DNA from: 'Nostoc azollae' 0708 | Lineage (GTDB): Bacteria; Cyanobacteriota; Cyanobacteriia; Cyanobacteriales; Nostocaceae | Assembly: GCF_000196515.1 (NCBI RefSeq) | Contig: NC_014248.1 | Location: 3,476,001 to 3,540,000, forward strand | Reading direction: 5' to 3' | Length of the DNA: 64,000 nt | Notes under the pieces: model-generated | The model's input: the letters and a program-made list of their open reading frames with translations, nothing else | Database searches by the model: none | Told to the model about the DNA's origin: nothing | Shown here: positions 8,325 through 17,333 of the stretch, in pieces | How the letters are laid out: each line of letters starts with the position of its first letter | Numbering within the stretch: position 1 is the stretch's first letter | Made by a program: the position numbers and the translations under genes

Positions 8325-9425
8325 TTGCTCAAATTGGTCTTCAATAGCTGTTAAAAGTTCATTTTGCTGCCAATTTTGGCTGATGTAGGCGGCTATACAA
8401 GCTGCTCCAGCACCGACACCTTCTTTGACAAAACCCTGCTCATAGGCTTGGAGTTGGGGATAACAAGAATCCGCGAAACTTAACTGTGTAGCTAAGAGGG
8501 AAGGCGTTTCTTGACAAGGATTCAAGCTGTTTCTGCCTAAACTGAGGGATAAGTCAACTGTACCCCCAGTTGAGTCTTCTGCTACCCAACGGGTTGTACC
8601 AACGACTATTGCTTCTCGTTGCCAAGATAAAGAGTAAGCTTGAGCGAGCGCTTGGATTAGAGCATAAACAGCCAGCATTTGTGTACCACCAGCCAATAAA
8701 ACCCCACAGTGAAGACTAGCTGTGATCGCCATCCCAGCTACCACCACCTGCATGGGATCTCCCACAGCAGCTACAAGTTTAAGAGGATCTACAGAAGTGG
8801 GAATTTTTGCCAGCCCAGCTTGCACCACAGCCCACTTTTGCTCATGGTTACAAACAGGATGGCTACTGTTAACTTTTCCGGCGGCTTCAATACCTAAACC
8901 AGTTAAAATTGCCAAAGCAGTTGTAGTACCACCGACAACACACTCACTTAAAATCAAATAGCTGTGTGAAATATTAGCACTCAGTTGAGAACCCCACAGT
9001 AAACCTTGTTCAAATAAATGTTTTACCGTAGCTATTTCCAGAGCTGCACCTGTACTTAAACATCGAGCGATCGCCCCACCCAAATCAATTATTGGCACAG
9101 AGGGAATTAAGGGTAAACCCGCATTGAATAAATAAACTGGTATTTTTAGTTTTTCCACCACAGCACGAGAGATCAACACAGGAGAAGCACCAGTAGTCAA
9201 AGGTGGTAGAGGATATTTAGGCTGATGTGCTGCACCATAATATAAAAACTCTGCATCAGCACAAGCAGTATATTTTCTATCCTCTGGAGTCAAACCAGCC
9301 GCCGAAATGCCTGGAATTAAACAAGTCTCTGTAAAACCTAAAACACAGGCAAACACAGGTAAACTACCACGATATCGTCGTAACCATGCTTCACCCTGTT
9401 CAATTTGCGTATAAATATGGATCAT
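8301..9425 (-). CDS. UPF0284 / CobT-like nicotinate-nucleotide phosphoribosyltransferase family
   Basis: The frame runs further upstream, but there it only translates the TGGGCAT tandem repeat (as NAQCPMP). The ATG at 9425 (MIHIYTQIEQGEAWL) is the likely start, giving about 374 residues. Family features are LPVFACVLGFTETCLIPGIS, GLPLIPSVPIIDLGGAIARC, SECVVGGTTTALAILTGLG and VGDPMQVVVAGMAITASL. Cyanobacterial members are related to CobT, which activates the lower-ligand base for cobalamin, but their substrate has not been settled to my knowledge. It is followed on the same strand order by the DUF2232 gene upstream. Confidence 0.85.
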   Translation of the reverse strand: MIHIYTQIEQGEAWLRRYRGSLPVFACVLGFTETCLIPGISAAGLTPEDRKYTACADAEFLYYGAAHQPKYPLPPLTTGASPVLISRAVVEKLKIPVYLFNAGLPLIPSVPIIDLGGAIARCLSTGAALEIATVKHLFEQGLLWGSQLSANISHSYLILSECVVGGTTTALAILTGLGIEAAGKVNSSHPVCNHEQKWAVVQAGLAKIPTSVDPLKLVAAVGDPMQVVVAGMAITASLHCGVLLAGGTQMLAVYALIQALAQAYSLSWQREAIVVGTTRWVAEDSTGGTVDLSLSLGRNSLNPCQETPSLLATQLSFADSCYPQLQAYEQGFVKEGVGAGAACIAAYISQNWQQNELLTAIEDQFEQLMNSLSH

Positions 9426-9436
9426 ATCAAAGGGAA

Positions 9437-9492
9437 TGGGCATTGGGCATTGGGCATTGGGCATTGGGCATTGGGCATTGGGCATTGGGCAT
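9437..9492. repeat. Heptanucleotide tandem repeat, eight TGGGCAT units (STRR)
   Basis: Eight perfect head-to-tail copies of TGGGCAT occupy 56 bp directly upstream of the CobT-like gene start. Short tandemly repeated sequences of 7 bp are a hallmark of heterocystous cyanobacteria. Because 7 is not a multiple of 3, copy-number changes would alter the frame of any upstream extension, which argues against translation through it. Confidence 0.95.
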
Positions 9493-9534
9493 GGGAAAAT
9501 TAATCAAATTTTGCCTTTTCCCTATTCTCTATAA

Positions 9535-10263
9535 CTAACCTTCATAATCCATTAATACTTGTACCCAACGTGGAGGACGGGGTATAGGATTTCCCAAACG
9601 ATCCAAAAGTAACCATGCTGCCAAATGTACTACAAACAAATAAATCAAATTGTTGAAAGCTATTAAAACCACTGCCCCCAATTGAATGACAAACACACTC
9701 GGAGTCGCCAATATTTGCAGCTTCAGGAATATCCACTCAGTAATTTCCGTAACCTGGTTAATAACATAAATCCAAAGGTCTTCACCAGATAATACCGACA
9801 GCAGCCACAGACGGAAAAACACACCTAAAGTACCTAACAGCATACCTAAAGTAATCGACACTATCCAGGGTACACGACGATACCAGGTAGCCCCTAACAG
9901 CACACCCATCAGTCCAAAAGGCATAACAAATAACATACTACGAACTGGACCCATCAGCACCCCCAGTAGTAACCCAGACGTAACAGCACCCATCCAGGCC
10001 GCACGTTTACCCCAGCGTAAATAAACTAACGCAATGGGAACTGGAAAAAATATCCGTAAAACTGGACCCAAGGGAAAATAGAAATTAATAAACCAAATCA
10101 AACTAGCCGTACTAGCTAAAAATGCTGTTTCCACCATCCGCAAAGGGGCATCAACCTGAAGTTTGGGGCTCTTTAAAGCTTGTTGAGCTTCATTACTAGA
10201 GTTTAGTGATTCAGGTGATGGATCTTCCTGCGGTTCATCTGGCAGAGAATCTAAAATACTCAT
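9535..10263 (-). CDS. DUF2232 multi-spanning membrane protein
   Basis: The 242-residue protein has a polar N-terminus of about 45 residues, then six or seven hydrophobic segments (for example ASLIWFINFYFPLGPVLRIF and FNNLIYLFVVHLAAWLLLDR). The pattern FFPVPIALVYLRWGKRAAW is typical of DUF2232 proteins, which resemble substrate-binding S components or YybS-like proteins. The cytoplasmic C-terminus is PRPPRWVQVLMDYEG. It is probably co-transcribed with the CobT-like gene, which would fit a cobalamin-related role, but that is inference. Confidence 0.8.
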   Translation of the reverse strand: MSILDSLPDEPQEDPSPESLNSSNEAQQALKSPKLQVDAPLRMVETAFLASTASLIWFINFYFPLGPVLRIFFPVPIALVYLRWGKRAAWMGAVTSGLLLGVLMGPVRSMLFVMPFGLMGVLLGATWYRRVPWIVSITLGMLLGTLGVFFRLWLLSVLSGEDLWIYVINQVTEITEWIFLKLQILATPSVFVIQLGAVVLIAFNNLIYLFVVHLAAWLLLDRLGNPIPRPPRWVQVLMDYEG

Positions 10264-10408
10264 ATCATCTTCTATTTTCCAGGATATAAACCACTTGTCA
10301 GCTTGTTGACTAATTGATTAAATGTAAGTAATTACTAGCAATAGTTAGCAAATTACTAACTAGCTACTAACCTCCTGCCTATTGACTTTTGCCCTATGCC
10401 TTCTGGGA

Positions 10409-11107
10409 CTAAATAATCATTTTTTCCAAAGCTGACACATCAGGAATACACAAAACATCTTGCTCTCTAAGGATCAAGCCTTTTTTCTCCAGCCTTGTTA
10501 ATACACGAGTTACTGTTTCCCTTGCTAGACCACTGAGACTACTCAATTCCCGATGAGGTAAATTGGGAATTTCTGTACCTGTTTGTCCTCTCTTACCCTG
10601 TCCTTCTGCCAAAAATAGCAAAGTATCTGCCACTCGCGATTGACTATCCGATTCTCGCAGCCTTAAGCGACGATTTACCTGTCTTAAGCGTCTTGCCATT
10701 AACTGCGCTAATCTCAGTCCTGCTAAAGGTTCTGTTTGCAGCAACTTCACAAAATTTTGAGCAGGCATACTACCAATCATCGTTGGAGTAAGAGTAATAA
10801 CATCAGTAGAACGAGGAACTTCATCTAGGGCTGCCATTTCCCCGAATAATTCCCCACTCCCAATAATATTTAGTGTTACCTCTTTTCCTTCTAAATTGTA
10901 GGTACGGATTTTTACCCATCCCTCTACAATGAAATAGACAGAACCACCCCAGTCATTTTCCAGCAAAATCACTTGATTGGCTGGGTGAGTACGGGTAACA
11001 AGATGGGTGAGGGCTGTTTCGACTATAGACTCAGGCAACCCTTGAAAAAAAGGTGCTGAGGTGATCCAGTTATGTGTAGATGCCTGCAAGCTATATCTAT
11101 CTTCCAT
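10409..11107 (-). CDS. CRP/FNR family transcriptional regulator (cAMP-type)
   Basis: This 232-residue protein has an N-terminal cyclic-nucleotide-binding domain with GELFGEMAALDEVPRST near residues 91-107; the FGE...RS(T) pattern is the phosphate-binding cassette of cAMP-binding members. A C-terminal winged helix-turn-helix contains LPHRELSSLSGLARETVTRV. It differs clearly from NtcA in sequence. Heterocystous cyanobacteria have cAMP receptor proteins of this kind (AnCrpA and AnCrpB in Anabaena); which one this is cannot be decided here. The frame is intact. Confidence 0.85.
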   Translation of the reverse strand: MEDRYSLQASTHNWITSAPFFQGLPESIVETALTHLVTRTHPANQVILLENDWGGSVYFIVEGWVKIRTYNLEGKEVTLNIIGSGELFGEMAALDEVPRSTDVITLTPTMIGSMPAQNFVKLLQTEPLAGLRLAQLMARRLRQVNRRLRLRESDSQSRVADTLLFLAEGQGKRGQTGTEIPNLPHRELSSLSGLARETVTRVLTRLEKKGLILREQDVLCIPDVSALEKMII

Positions 11108-11161
11108 TAGAACATATTTATCAAAGCTGCTATCAACAGAAAAAGCAATATCAGTATTTTA

Positions 11162-11286
11162 GTAAACATTCAGCTATCAGCCATCAGCAGTCAGGTTTTC
11201 CAGGCTAACGCCAAAAATACCTATTTGATAATTAACCAATTTGTCAAACATTCTGACTCGTGACTCCTGACTTTCTGAAGTCTTAC
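11162..11286 (+). repeat. MITE-1 copy B with 8-bp target duplication
   Basis: The 125-bp element starts GTAAACATTCAG and ends CTGAAGTCTTAC. The octamer GTATTTTA lies immediately outside both ends (11154-11161 and 11287-11294). Eight-bp duplications and GTAAGCATTCAG-like ends are typical of IS66-family elements, so this looks like a non-autonomous IS66 derivative. It lies in the 661-bp gap between the CRP-type gene and the Hsp70-like gene. The rest of that gap (11295-11768) holds no gene that I can support. Confidence 0.85.
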
Positions 11287-11768
11287 GTATTTTAAACCTA
11301 AGCTATAAAATCACAGCCGCTTTCATATTTAGGAAACTAAACTATGTTACACAAGAAAACGACAATATAATTTTTTCTCAACAAACTTTATTTTGTCTTA
11401 GTACTTACTGGTTACTAAAAAAGGGGTCGAAGGAATGGTTCACGGACAAAGTGAAAAACTGGGAATTTCTGATTTTGCAATATAGAGTTCCTCTGCCTCC
11501 TGTATACTTTTCCTCCTTTTCTTTTGATGTACACTTGAGAATTTTGTTTCTATTTTTACATAAATTATAAATTTAACACTGCAAAAAAGTACAAAATTTG
11601 AGTGAACTACCTGAAAAGGGGGTGAACCATGGGAATCAAGTTGCATCTGTCAGTAATTCATAACATAATTGCCCTCAGAAGTGAGAGCAATAACTTTTGT
11701 TACTCAGCACTTCGGTAATTCTAAATACCATAAACATCAAAGTACATTTTTAGCTAAGGTAATTTAAC

Positions 11769-14700
11769 GTGACTTCCCGTACAGATGAAATTCACAAACT
11801 GATTGCAGACATTGACAAATTACTTGCCAACGGTGGGAATCGTCTAACAAAACTGCTGTCTGGTCAGGGGTCTGAAGAAAGAGACATTTTACAAAAAATT
11901 CGTGACTTTCTGGTAAGACTCAACGAAAGTGAGGCATCAGACGAAATCATACCCGATCCGTCTGAGGCACCACTATCATCTTTGTTGGCACGATATGTGG
12001 AGCAGGACAATCAGCAAGAGGTCTATTCTTCTCATTCACAACAAGAACAAAGCAAGTTTATTCGTGAACAATTAAAAGATGAAATTTCAGTCTTGCTTAA
12101 ACCTTTGCAAGCAGAATTGACAGGAATGTTGCAAGAAAGAGCTACTCTTGTACAGGAAATTAGGCAGCTAGAACAAAAGCGACTGCAAAACTATTCTTTA
12201 ACACAGCAGTTAGCAAACCAAGAGCAGATAATTACCGAATTTTTACAAGTGCTAGTTAGTCGGTTAGTGCCAAATTTAATTCCATATTTGACACGAAACG
12301 TGACTAATTCTCCCAGTTTGACTACAGGTGAATATAACCAAGAAGTTACTTCTGCTATTCAACCTATTTTAGAATCAGCGGATGGGGTAGAACGATTAGC
12401 TACTCTGGCCAGGGAGTTAGATCAACGCTTGCTCTCATTAGATGGAACTCTCAATATTGTTTTTCAGTCTTTAGAGCGTAATATTCACACCTATCATCAG
12501 TCCTTATCCCAAGCACTGGCAAGAATGTACAGTCAGGGGATGCAAGGTGAGCAGATGATGGCCAATTTTTTGAAAAATTTAACTGAGTATTTACAACAAC
12601 AATCCCCTGATACTAAATCTTTTATCTTTGGGATAGATACTGGCACAATAGCATCATCACCATTATTAGAACCACAAGTGGTTGCTGATCATGTTGAAGA
12701 ATTAACTCCAGATATTACTGCTGACTCACAGGAAACTCCTACGGTGGAGGATTTGGATTCAATGCTCTCAGAACTTACCCTGACTGAGACTTTTACCTCC
12801 GCTGATGAATTACAAGAAAAATTAACTCCAGATATTGCTGCTGACTCACAGGAAACTTCTAAGGTGGAGGATTTGGATTCAGTGCTATCAGAACTTACCC
12901 TGAATGAATTGCAGTCTGAGAGTGCTTATGAAGTAGACCAGCTGTATGCGAGTTTATTTGGTGGTGAAAATTCTAAGAGTACCACAAAAGATGCCATTAG
13001 TTTGCCGATTGAGAAGAATGAGGCATCTACTCCAGATCAGACGTTTGAATTAGTATCTCAAATGGCTGAGAGTATTTCTATATCTTCAATTTCTTCAAAT
13101 ATTCCAGAGGAACAGCAGGATGATTTATTAATCATAAATTATGTGCAGTCAGAAAATTCTACTATTTCTGAGCAGCGGGATGATCCTCTACCAGAAATTC
13201 CTGATATTTTCATAGAAGTAACTACTCAACCATCTGAGTTCTGGCGAGAATCATTGTTACCTGAGGATAGCCAGCCCCAAGCCGAATTTGCTGGCTTGCC
13301 TACAGTATCTGTGTCTCTGCCAGATAGTAGTGATACTATTACAGTTCTGACTGATTTATTGGTTGATGTTGGTGATGAGGAACCAACTGTAGGAGTTTTA
13401 TCTGTGGAAGATAGGGGAGAAACTACAACAAATAAGACTGCTATAGCGTCACCTGTAGAGAATCAGACTGAGAATTCAGATTTACTTGCAACCACTTATA
13501 TCGCTGCTTCACCAGATGAAAATTTACTGTCTCTAGAAAATTCAGCAACTGAAGGTGTACCGGAGATTATTTTGGATAAAGCACAGTTGCAGCAATTGGA
13601 TCGAGATTTAGCTAATTTTGATTCGCGGTTAAATTCTGAAACGGTAAATACAACGAGGTTAGAAGATATCCAGAATTCTTTGCCTGACATCGAGGATCTG
13701 ATAGACACAGGTTTTCTAATGGCAGAACTTCCTGGCACTGAATCGACAGGGAACATCCCAGTAATGACTATGTTGAATTTAGATGTTCCTGGGTCAGAAG
13801 CTGAGTTAGATTTGAGCCTGAATAATGCAAAAAACCAGAAAGTCACACATTCAGAATCAATAAATTCAGAATCGAAATTTGCTGTGTTTGTTGGTGAAAA
13901 TTTGAGTGATAATTCTCTGGTAAATGTTATAGACAAGGATTCTGTTTGGTATTTAGGAATTGATTTAGGTACGACTGGCATTTCTGCGGCGTTGTTGAAT
14001 TATTCAAAATTGGTTGTTTATCCGATTTATTGGTCAGCAGAAAGCCAAGTAGATGCAACTTCTTTTGAGCAATCATTTCGTTTACCGGCGGAAGTTTATC
14101 TACCTACGGCTTCTATACCTCATTCAGAAGTTGAAAGCGCCACAAATATTGAGCAAATAGCACCTGCGGTAGTGGCAAAGGATAAAACTTCTACAATAGC
14201 ACCGAAACAAAGTCTTCATTCTGCCAATTTAAAGCCTTATTTACATATAGCTATTCCCTACAAAAGTACCCAGCAGAAATGGGAACCTGTGTTGCAATTC
14301 AATGAATCTTCTGCGGGACCTTTAATTTGGGTGGTGCGCTCGCTCTCCAAATTGCTGTTAACCCTCAAGTCGGATCAAAGCAGTACGACTCCCGCTTTAA
14401 TTGCTAATGCTGTTCGCATAGATAAGCAAACTTTCTCTGAGATTATCAATAATATTGCTGGTGTGGTCTGTACTTGTCCGTCTAGCTGGTCAGAACAATA
14501 TCGGTTTAATGTGCGGGAAGCTTTACTCACTAGTAAACTTGTCTGCCATCCGCAACAAATATTCTTTGTGGAGGAAGCAATCGCTACTCTACTCCCAGAA
14601 CTTGATACTGTTAATTTAACATCAGTCAAGTTGCATGACAATCAAGGTTTACGTCTGCTCAAAACTAGTGAAAATCCGCTTTTGGGTCATACCCTGACAT

Positions 14701-15893
14701 TGAATATTGGGGCAACATCCACAGAAATGGCGCTGGTTGATTTACCGTCGGATTTGAGTCAATTAACATATAGAGATTTCATGTTGCATGGTTTTACCTA
14801 TGCTGGTAAAGCAATGGAGCAGGATATTATTTGTCAGTTACTACTACCACCAAAATCTCATCAACCCCGTGGTGCATCAGCATCTGATAGTAACACTTCT
14901 GCTAGTAACCCCTGGCATTGGCAACCCTCAATTCCTGGTGTAGAGAAGATGCAATGGTCTAGTTTGAGTTTGGATGGGTTAGAATTACCGCGAGTTGCTG
15001 AACCAGATATTCCTGCTCGCATCCGCCTCCAACAAAGATTAGAAAGTTCTTTATTAGGACAAGCTTTATTAGATGCTGCTCTAGCTCTGAAGCTGATTTT
15101 GCAACACCAAGAATCTTTTACTTGGGAATTAGCTGATCAACGTTGGGTATTGCAGAGAAGAGATTTAGAAAGCCAGGTATTTGTGCCTTATGTCCGTCGT
15201 CTCAACCGCGAACTCAATCAATTATTAGTAGCTAGTGGTATTCCCACAGAAGCTATTAATCAAGCAATTCTTTCTGGTGGAGTTGCTGCTATCAGTACAG
15301 TTAACCGTTGGTTACGCCAAAAACTACCCAACGCCAAAATTATTCAAGATTTATATCTGGGGGAAAATGGCGCTGCTAATTGCAGCCGAGTAGCTTATGG
15401 TTTGGCTATGTTACCTCTGCATCCCCAAGTTTTAGAAATTCCCAGACAACAGTATACAGATTATTTCTTGTTTACTGAATTGCTCAAAGTCATACCAGAA
15501 CGTTCCTTATCCTTTGGTGAAGTTCTGCAATTGTTTGAACATCGGGGTATCAATACTTCCCAATGTCAACAGCGACTACTGGCTTTCTTGGAAGGGGAAC
15601 TACCGGCAGGTTTGATACCTTCTATGCTTTCGGAAATCTTATCCGATCCAGAAGATAATCAAAAACCTTTAAACGCTATGTGGTTAACAAAAAACTCCCA
15701 GGAAAATCCAGATTATCATGCGATCACATCCGCACCACTCTTTGAAAAACAAGGTAATCTATCCTATCATCCCAATTCTCAGCAACTAATATTGTTGCGT
15801 CGCTATTTGGATGCAGTCAAAGCCAGTTCTCTGCAATCACTGGAAGAACCTTATGTAGTTAATTTTGCTTTGGCAATCAATCCACTTCATTAA
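11769..15893 (+). CDS. Giant coiled-coil / Hsp70-like ATPase fusion protein
   Basis: The start is a GTG at 11769, with AAGG about 12 bp upstream; the protein has 1374 residues. Residues 1-270 are polar, largely helical and probably coiled coil. Residues about 290-700 are an acidic Ser/Thr-rich linker in which a 40-residue unit (TADSQETPTVEDLDSMLSEL) is tandemly duplicated. Residues about 725-1230 form an Hsp70/actin-type ATPase: phosphate-1 loop YLGIDLGTTGISAALLN near 727, CTCPSSWSEQYR near 900, phosphate-2-like LNIGATSTEMALVDL near 977 and adenosine-site-like LSGGVAAISTVNRWL near 1167. A C-terminal region of about 140 residues follows. There is no Hsp70 substrate-binding domain. It is intact despite its size, which implies selection; its cellular role is unknown. 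Confidence 0.85.
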   Translation: MTSRTDEIHKLIADIDKLLANGGNRLTKLLSGQGSEERDILQKIRDFLVRLNESEASDEIIPDPSEAPLSSLLARYVEQDNQQEVYSSHSQQEQSKFIREQLKDEISVLLKPLQAELTGMLQERATLVQEIRQLEQKRLQNYSLTQQLANQEQIITEFLQVLVSRLVPNLIPYLTRNVTNSPSLTTGEYNQEVTSAIQPILESADGVERLATLARELDQRLLSLDGTLNIVFQSLERNIHTYHQSLSQALARMYSQGMQGEQMMANFLKNLTEYLQQQSPDTKSFIFGIDTGTIASSPLLEPQVVADHVEELTPDITADSQETPTVEDLDSMLSELTLTETFTSADELQEKLTPDIAADSQETSKVEDLDSVLSELTLNELQSESAYEVDQLYASLFGGENSKSTTKDAISLPIEKNEASTPDQTFELVSQMAESISISSISSNIPEEQQDDLLIINYVQSENSTISEQRDDPLPEIPDIFIEVTTQPSEFWRESLLPEDSQPQAEFAGLPTVSVSLPDSSDTITVLTDLLVDVGDEEPTVGVLSVEDRGETTTNKTAIASPVENQTENSDLLATTYIAASPDENLLSLENSATEGVPEIILDKAQLQQLDRDLANFDSRLNSETVNTTRLEDIQNSLPDIEDLIDTGFLMAELPGTESTGNIPVMTMLNLDVPGSEAELDLSLNNAKNQKVTHSESINSESKFAVFVGENLSDNSLVNVIDKDSVWYLGIDLGTTGISAALLNYSKLVVYPIYWSAESQVDATSFEQSFRLPAEVYLPTASIPHSEVESATNIEQIAPAVVAKDKTSTIAPKQSLHSANLKPYLHIAIPYKSTQQKWEPVLQFNESSAGPLIWVVRSLSKLLLTLKSDQSSTTPALIANAVRIDKQTFSEIINNIAGVVCTCPSSWSEQYRFNVREALLTSKLVCHPQQIFFVEEAIATLLPELDTVNLTSVKLHDNQGLRLLKTSENPLLGHTLTLNIGATSTEMALVDLPSDLSQLTYRDFMLHGFTYAGKAMEQDIICQLLLPPKSHQPRGASASDSNTSASNPWHWQPSIPGVEKMQWSSLSLDGLELPRVAEPDIPARIRLQQRLESSLLGQALLDAALALKLILQHQESFTWELADQRWVLQRRDLESQVFVPYVRRLNRELNQLLVASGIPTEAINQAILSGGVAAISTVNRWLRQKLPNAKIIQDLYLGENGAANCSRVAYGLAMLPLHPQVLEIPRQQYTDYFLFTELLKVIPERSLSFGEVLQLFEHRGINTSQCQQRLLAFLEGELPAGLIPSMLSEILSDPEDNQKPLNAMWLTKNSQENPDYHAITSAPLFEKQGNLSYHPNSQQLILLRRYLDAVKASSLQSLEEPYVVNFALAINPLH

Positions 15894-16350
15894 GACTTTA
15901 AAAAACATCTACCTTACGGAAGATATCTTCCGTAGATATCTACCAATATTTCCGATAATTTACGCAGAACTTAGCTACAGTTTCATAGAGAATACCCACT
16001 TTCGAGTAGAAATACTGTTAGCTCAAGAGTGGGCAGTTCTATGTGTAATATCTATATTTTAACTAGTACCGCCCTGAATTCAAAATGCTTCTTTCAGAAG
16101 AGCTACGCTAACAAAATAGTGCTTCCAGCAGACTGGTCCAACAAAATTCAAAATGAATACGGGGTGAGCTTTTCAGCGATTTGTAATGGTTCGTTTATTT
16201 ACGCCGTACTGTACTAGTTTGCAAAAAAATATCAAAAATTTAAAGTAACCTTCCTGAATTCAAAGATTGTATGAATTTTCACTATTTTGCTTTGTAAAGT
16301 ATGAAAATTTACATATAATCTTATTAATTTCAATACAGTTCACATCTAAT
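15894..16350. other. Intergenic stretch without a supported gene
   Basis: The 457 bp between the Hsp70-like gene and the MITE-2 copy have only short overlapping frames with no recognisable protein pattern. Near 16080-16130 there is a sequence resembling common cyanobacterial interspersed repeats (AGAAGAGCTACGCTAAC), too degenerate to define. I see no tRNA or terminator hairpin that I can support. Confidence 0.5.
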
Positions 16351-16516
16351 AGACCTATTGCAAAATTGTTTATGTGGTATGATAGAGAGTTTTAGATTTT
16401 ATGTATTTTTGGTGTTCTTTGCCCTCGCTAATTCAAACATAACCGTGTAACTCTAACTCTTGGCTAAAACAAAGACATCCCCCATTATAACATAAAATTA
16501 ATTCTACGAGAGGTCT
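16351..16516 (+). repeat. MITE-2 copy 1
   Basis: The 166-bp element begins AGACCTATTGCAAAATTG and ends in ACGAGAGGTCT; the ends are imperfect inverted repeats (AGACCT..AGGTCT). It matches 60800-60966 along its whole length and, reversed, 19348-19513. The flanking triplets are AAT (16348-16350) and CAT, so the target duplication is imperfect here. It lies 50 bp upstream of the dead sugar transferase gene. Confidence 0.85.
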
Positions 16517-16566
16517 CATCAAAATCTAGTTCGCAAAAATCACGGTGTGAAAAATCAGTATCAGTT

Positions 16567-17277
16567 ATGTCACTTTCTACCATCAGAACTACAACGAAAA
16601 ACTATACCATGCCTGGCTTGGGTTTTATGAATCGCTAGATTCTGGTTGACCTATCACTCAAGTCCTCACACCCATCAACCACCAGTATTGCAAAAAGATT
16701 AATTGATATACTCGGAGCCATAGTAGGTTTAATAATTACATAGCTGCTAGTAGTTACTGTGGCACTTGCTACTTTACTTTCAGATCTAGTCCCCATATTT
16801 TATTCTCAACTCCGCTGTGGTCTAAACGGAGGTACCATAGGCCGGAATTTCCAAATCCGTTCTATGGTGGTTGATGGAGATAAAATCAAATCTCTAGTCA
16901 AAAACCAAGCCAAAGGCAACATTTTTAAATGTACAGATGATCCACGTATTACACCCTTGGGCAAATTCTTGCGTCGCACCAGTTGAGATGAATTACCCCA
17001 ATTTTGGAACGTCTTAAAGGGAGAAATGAGTTTACTTGGTACTCTTCCCCCGACACCTGATGAAGTCATCAATTATGCACAACACCATTGGGAAAGGTTG
17101 CGAGTTAAACCCGGTATAACTGGAGAATGGCAAACTCATGGACGTTCAACCATCACAGAATTTGAAACTATTGTCCGTATGGATTTAGACTATCAGCATA
17201 AATGGTCGATTATTTATGATTTGATGTTAATTGTTAAAACTATTTGGGTGGTCTTAGACAGAAAAGGAGCTTATTAA
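16567..17277 (+). pseudogene. Bacterial sugar transferase (WcaJ-like), three in-frame stops
   Basis: One continuous frame from the ATG at 16567 reads as an undecaprenyl-phosphate sugar-1-phosphate transferase, the first enzyme of exopolysaccharide repeat-unit assembly. It holds KRLIDILGAIVGLIIT (membrane anchor), GRNFQIRSMVVDGDK, DPRITPLGKFLRRTS, GEMSLLGTLPPTPDEV, RVKPGITGEWQTHGRS and a final YDLMLIVKTIWVVLDRKGAY. In-frame stops fall after MNR, at 16741-16743 (TAG) and at 16984-16986 (TGA, replacing the Trp or Leu before DELPQFWNVLKG). Since the frame never shifts, the decay is by point mutation only. Confidence 0.85.
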
Positions 17278-17333
17278 TAGGTGATTGGTTACAGGGCGTA
17301 GGAAAAGAAGAACAACTGATAACTGATAACTGA

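Noticed and set aside
9425-9485. N-terminal extension of the CobT-like protein
   Set aside because: The extension only translates the TGGGCAT tandem repeat; the ATG at 9425 starts the conserved protein.
9437-9492. Possible CRISPR-like array
   Set aside because: It is a simple 7-bp tandem repeat without spacers; no cas genes are present.
10409-11107. NtcA, the global nitrogen regulator
   Set aside because: The sequence does not match NtcA in its effector domain or recognition helix; the phosphate-binding cassette FGEMAALDEVPRS is of the cAMP-binding CRP type.
13496-13981. A 161-codon minus-strand frame inside the giant gene
   Set aside because: It lies entirely within an intact 1374-codon gene and has a Ser/Asn-rich antisense composition with no recognisable pattern.
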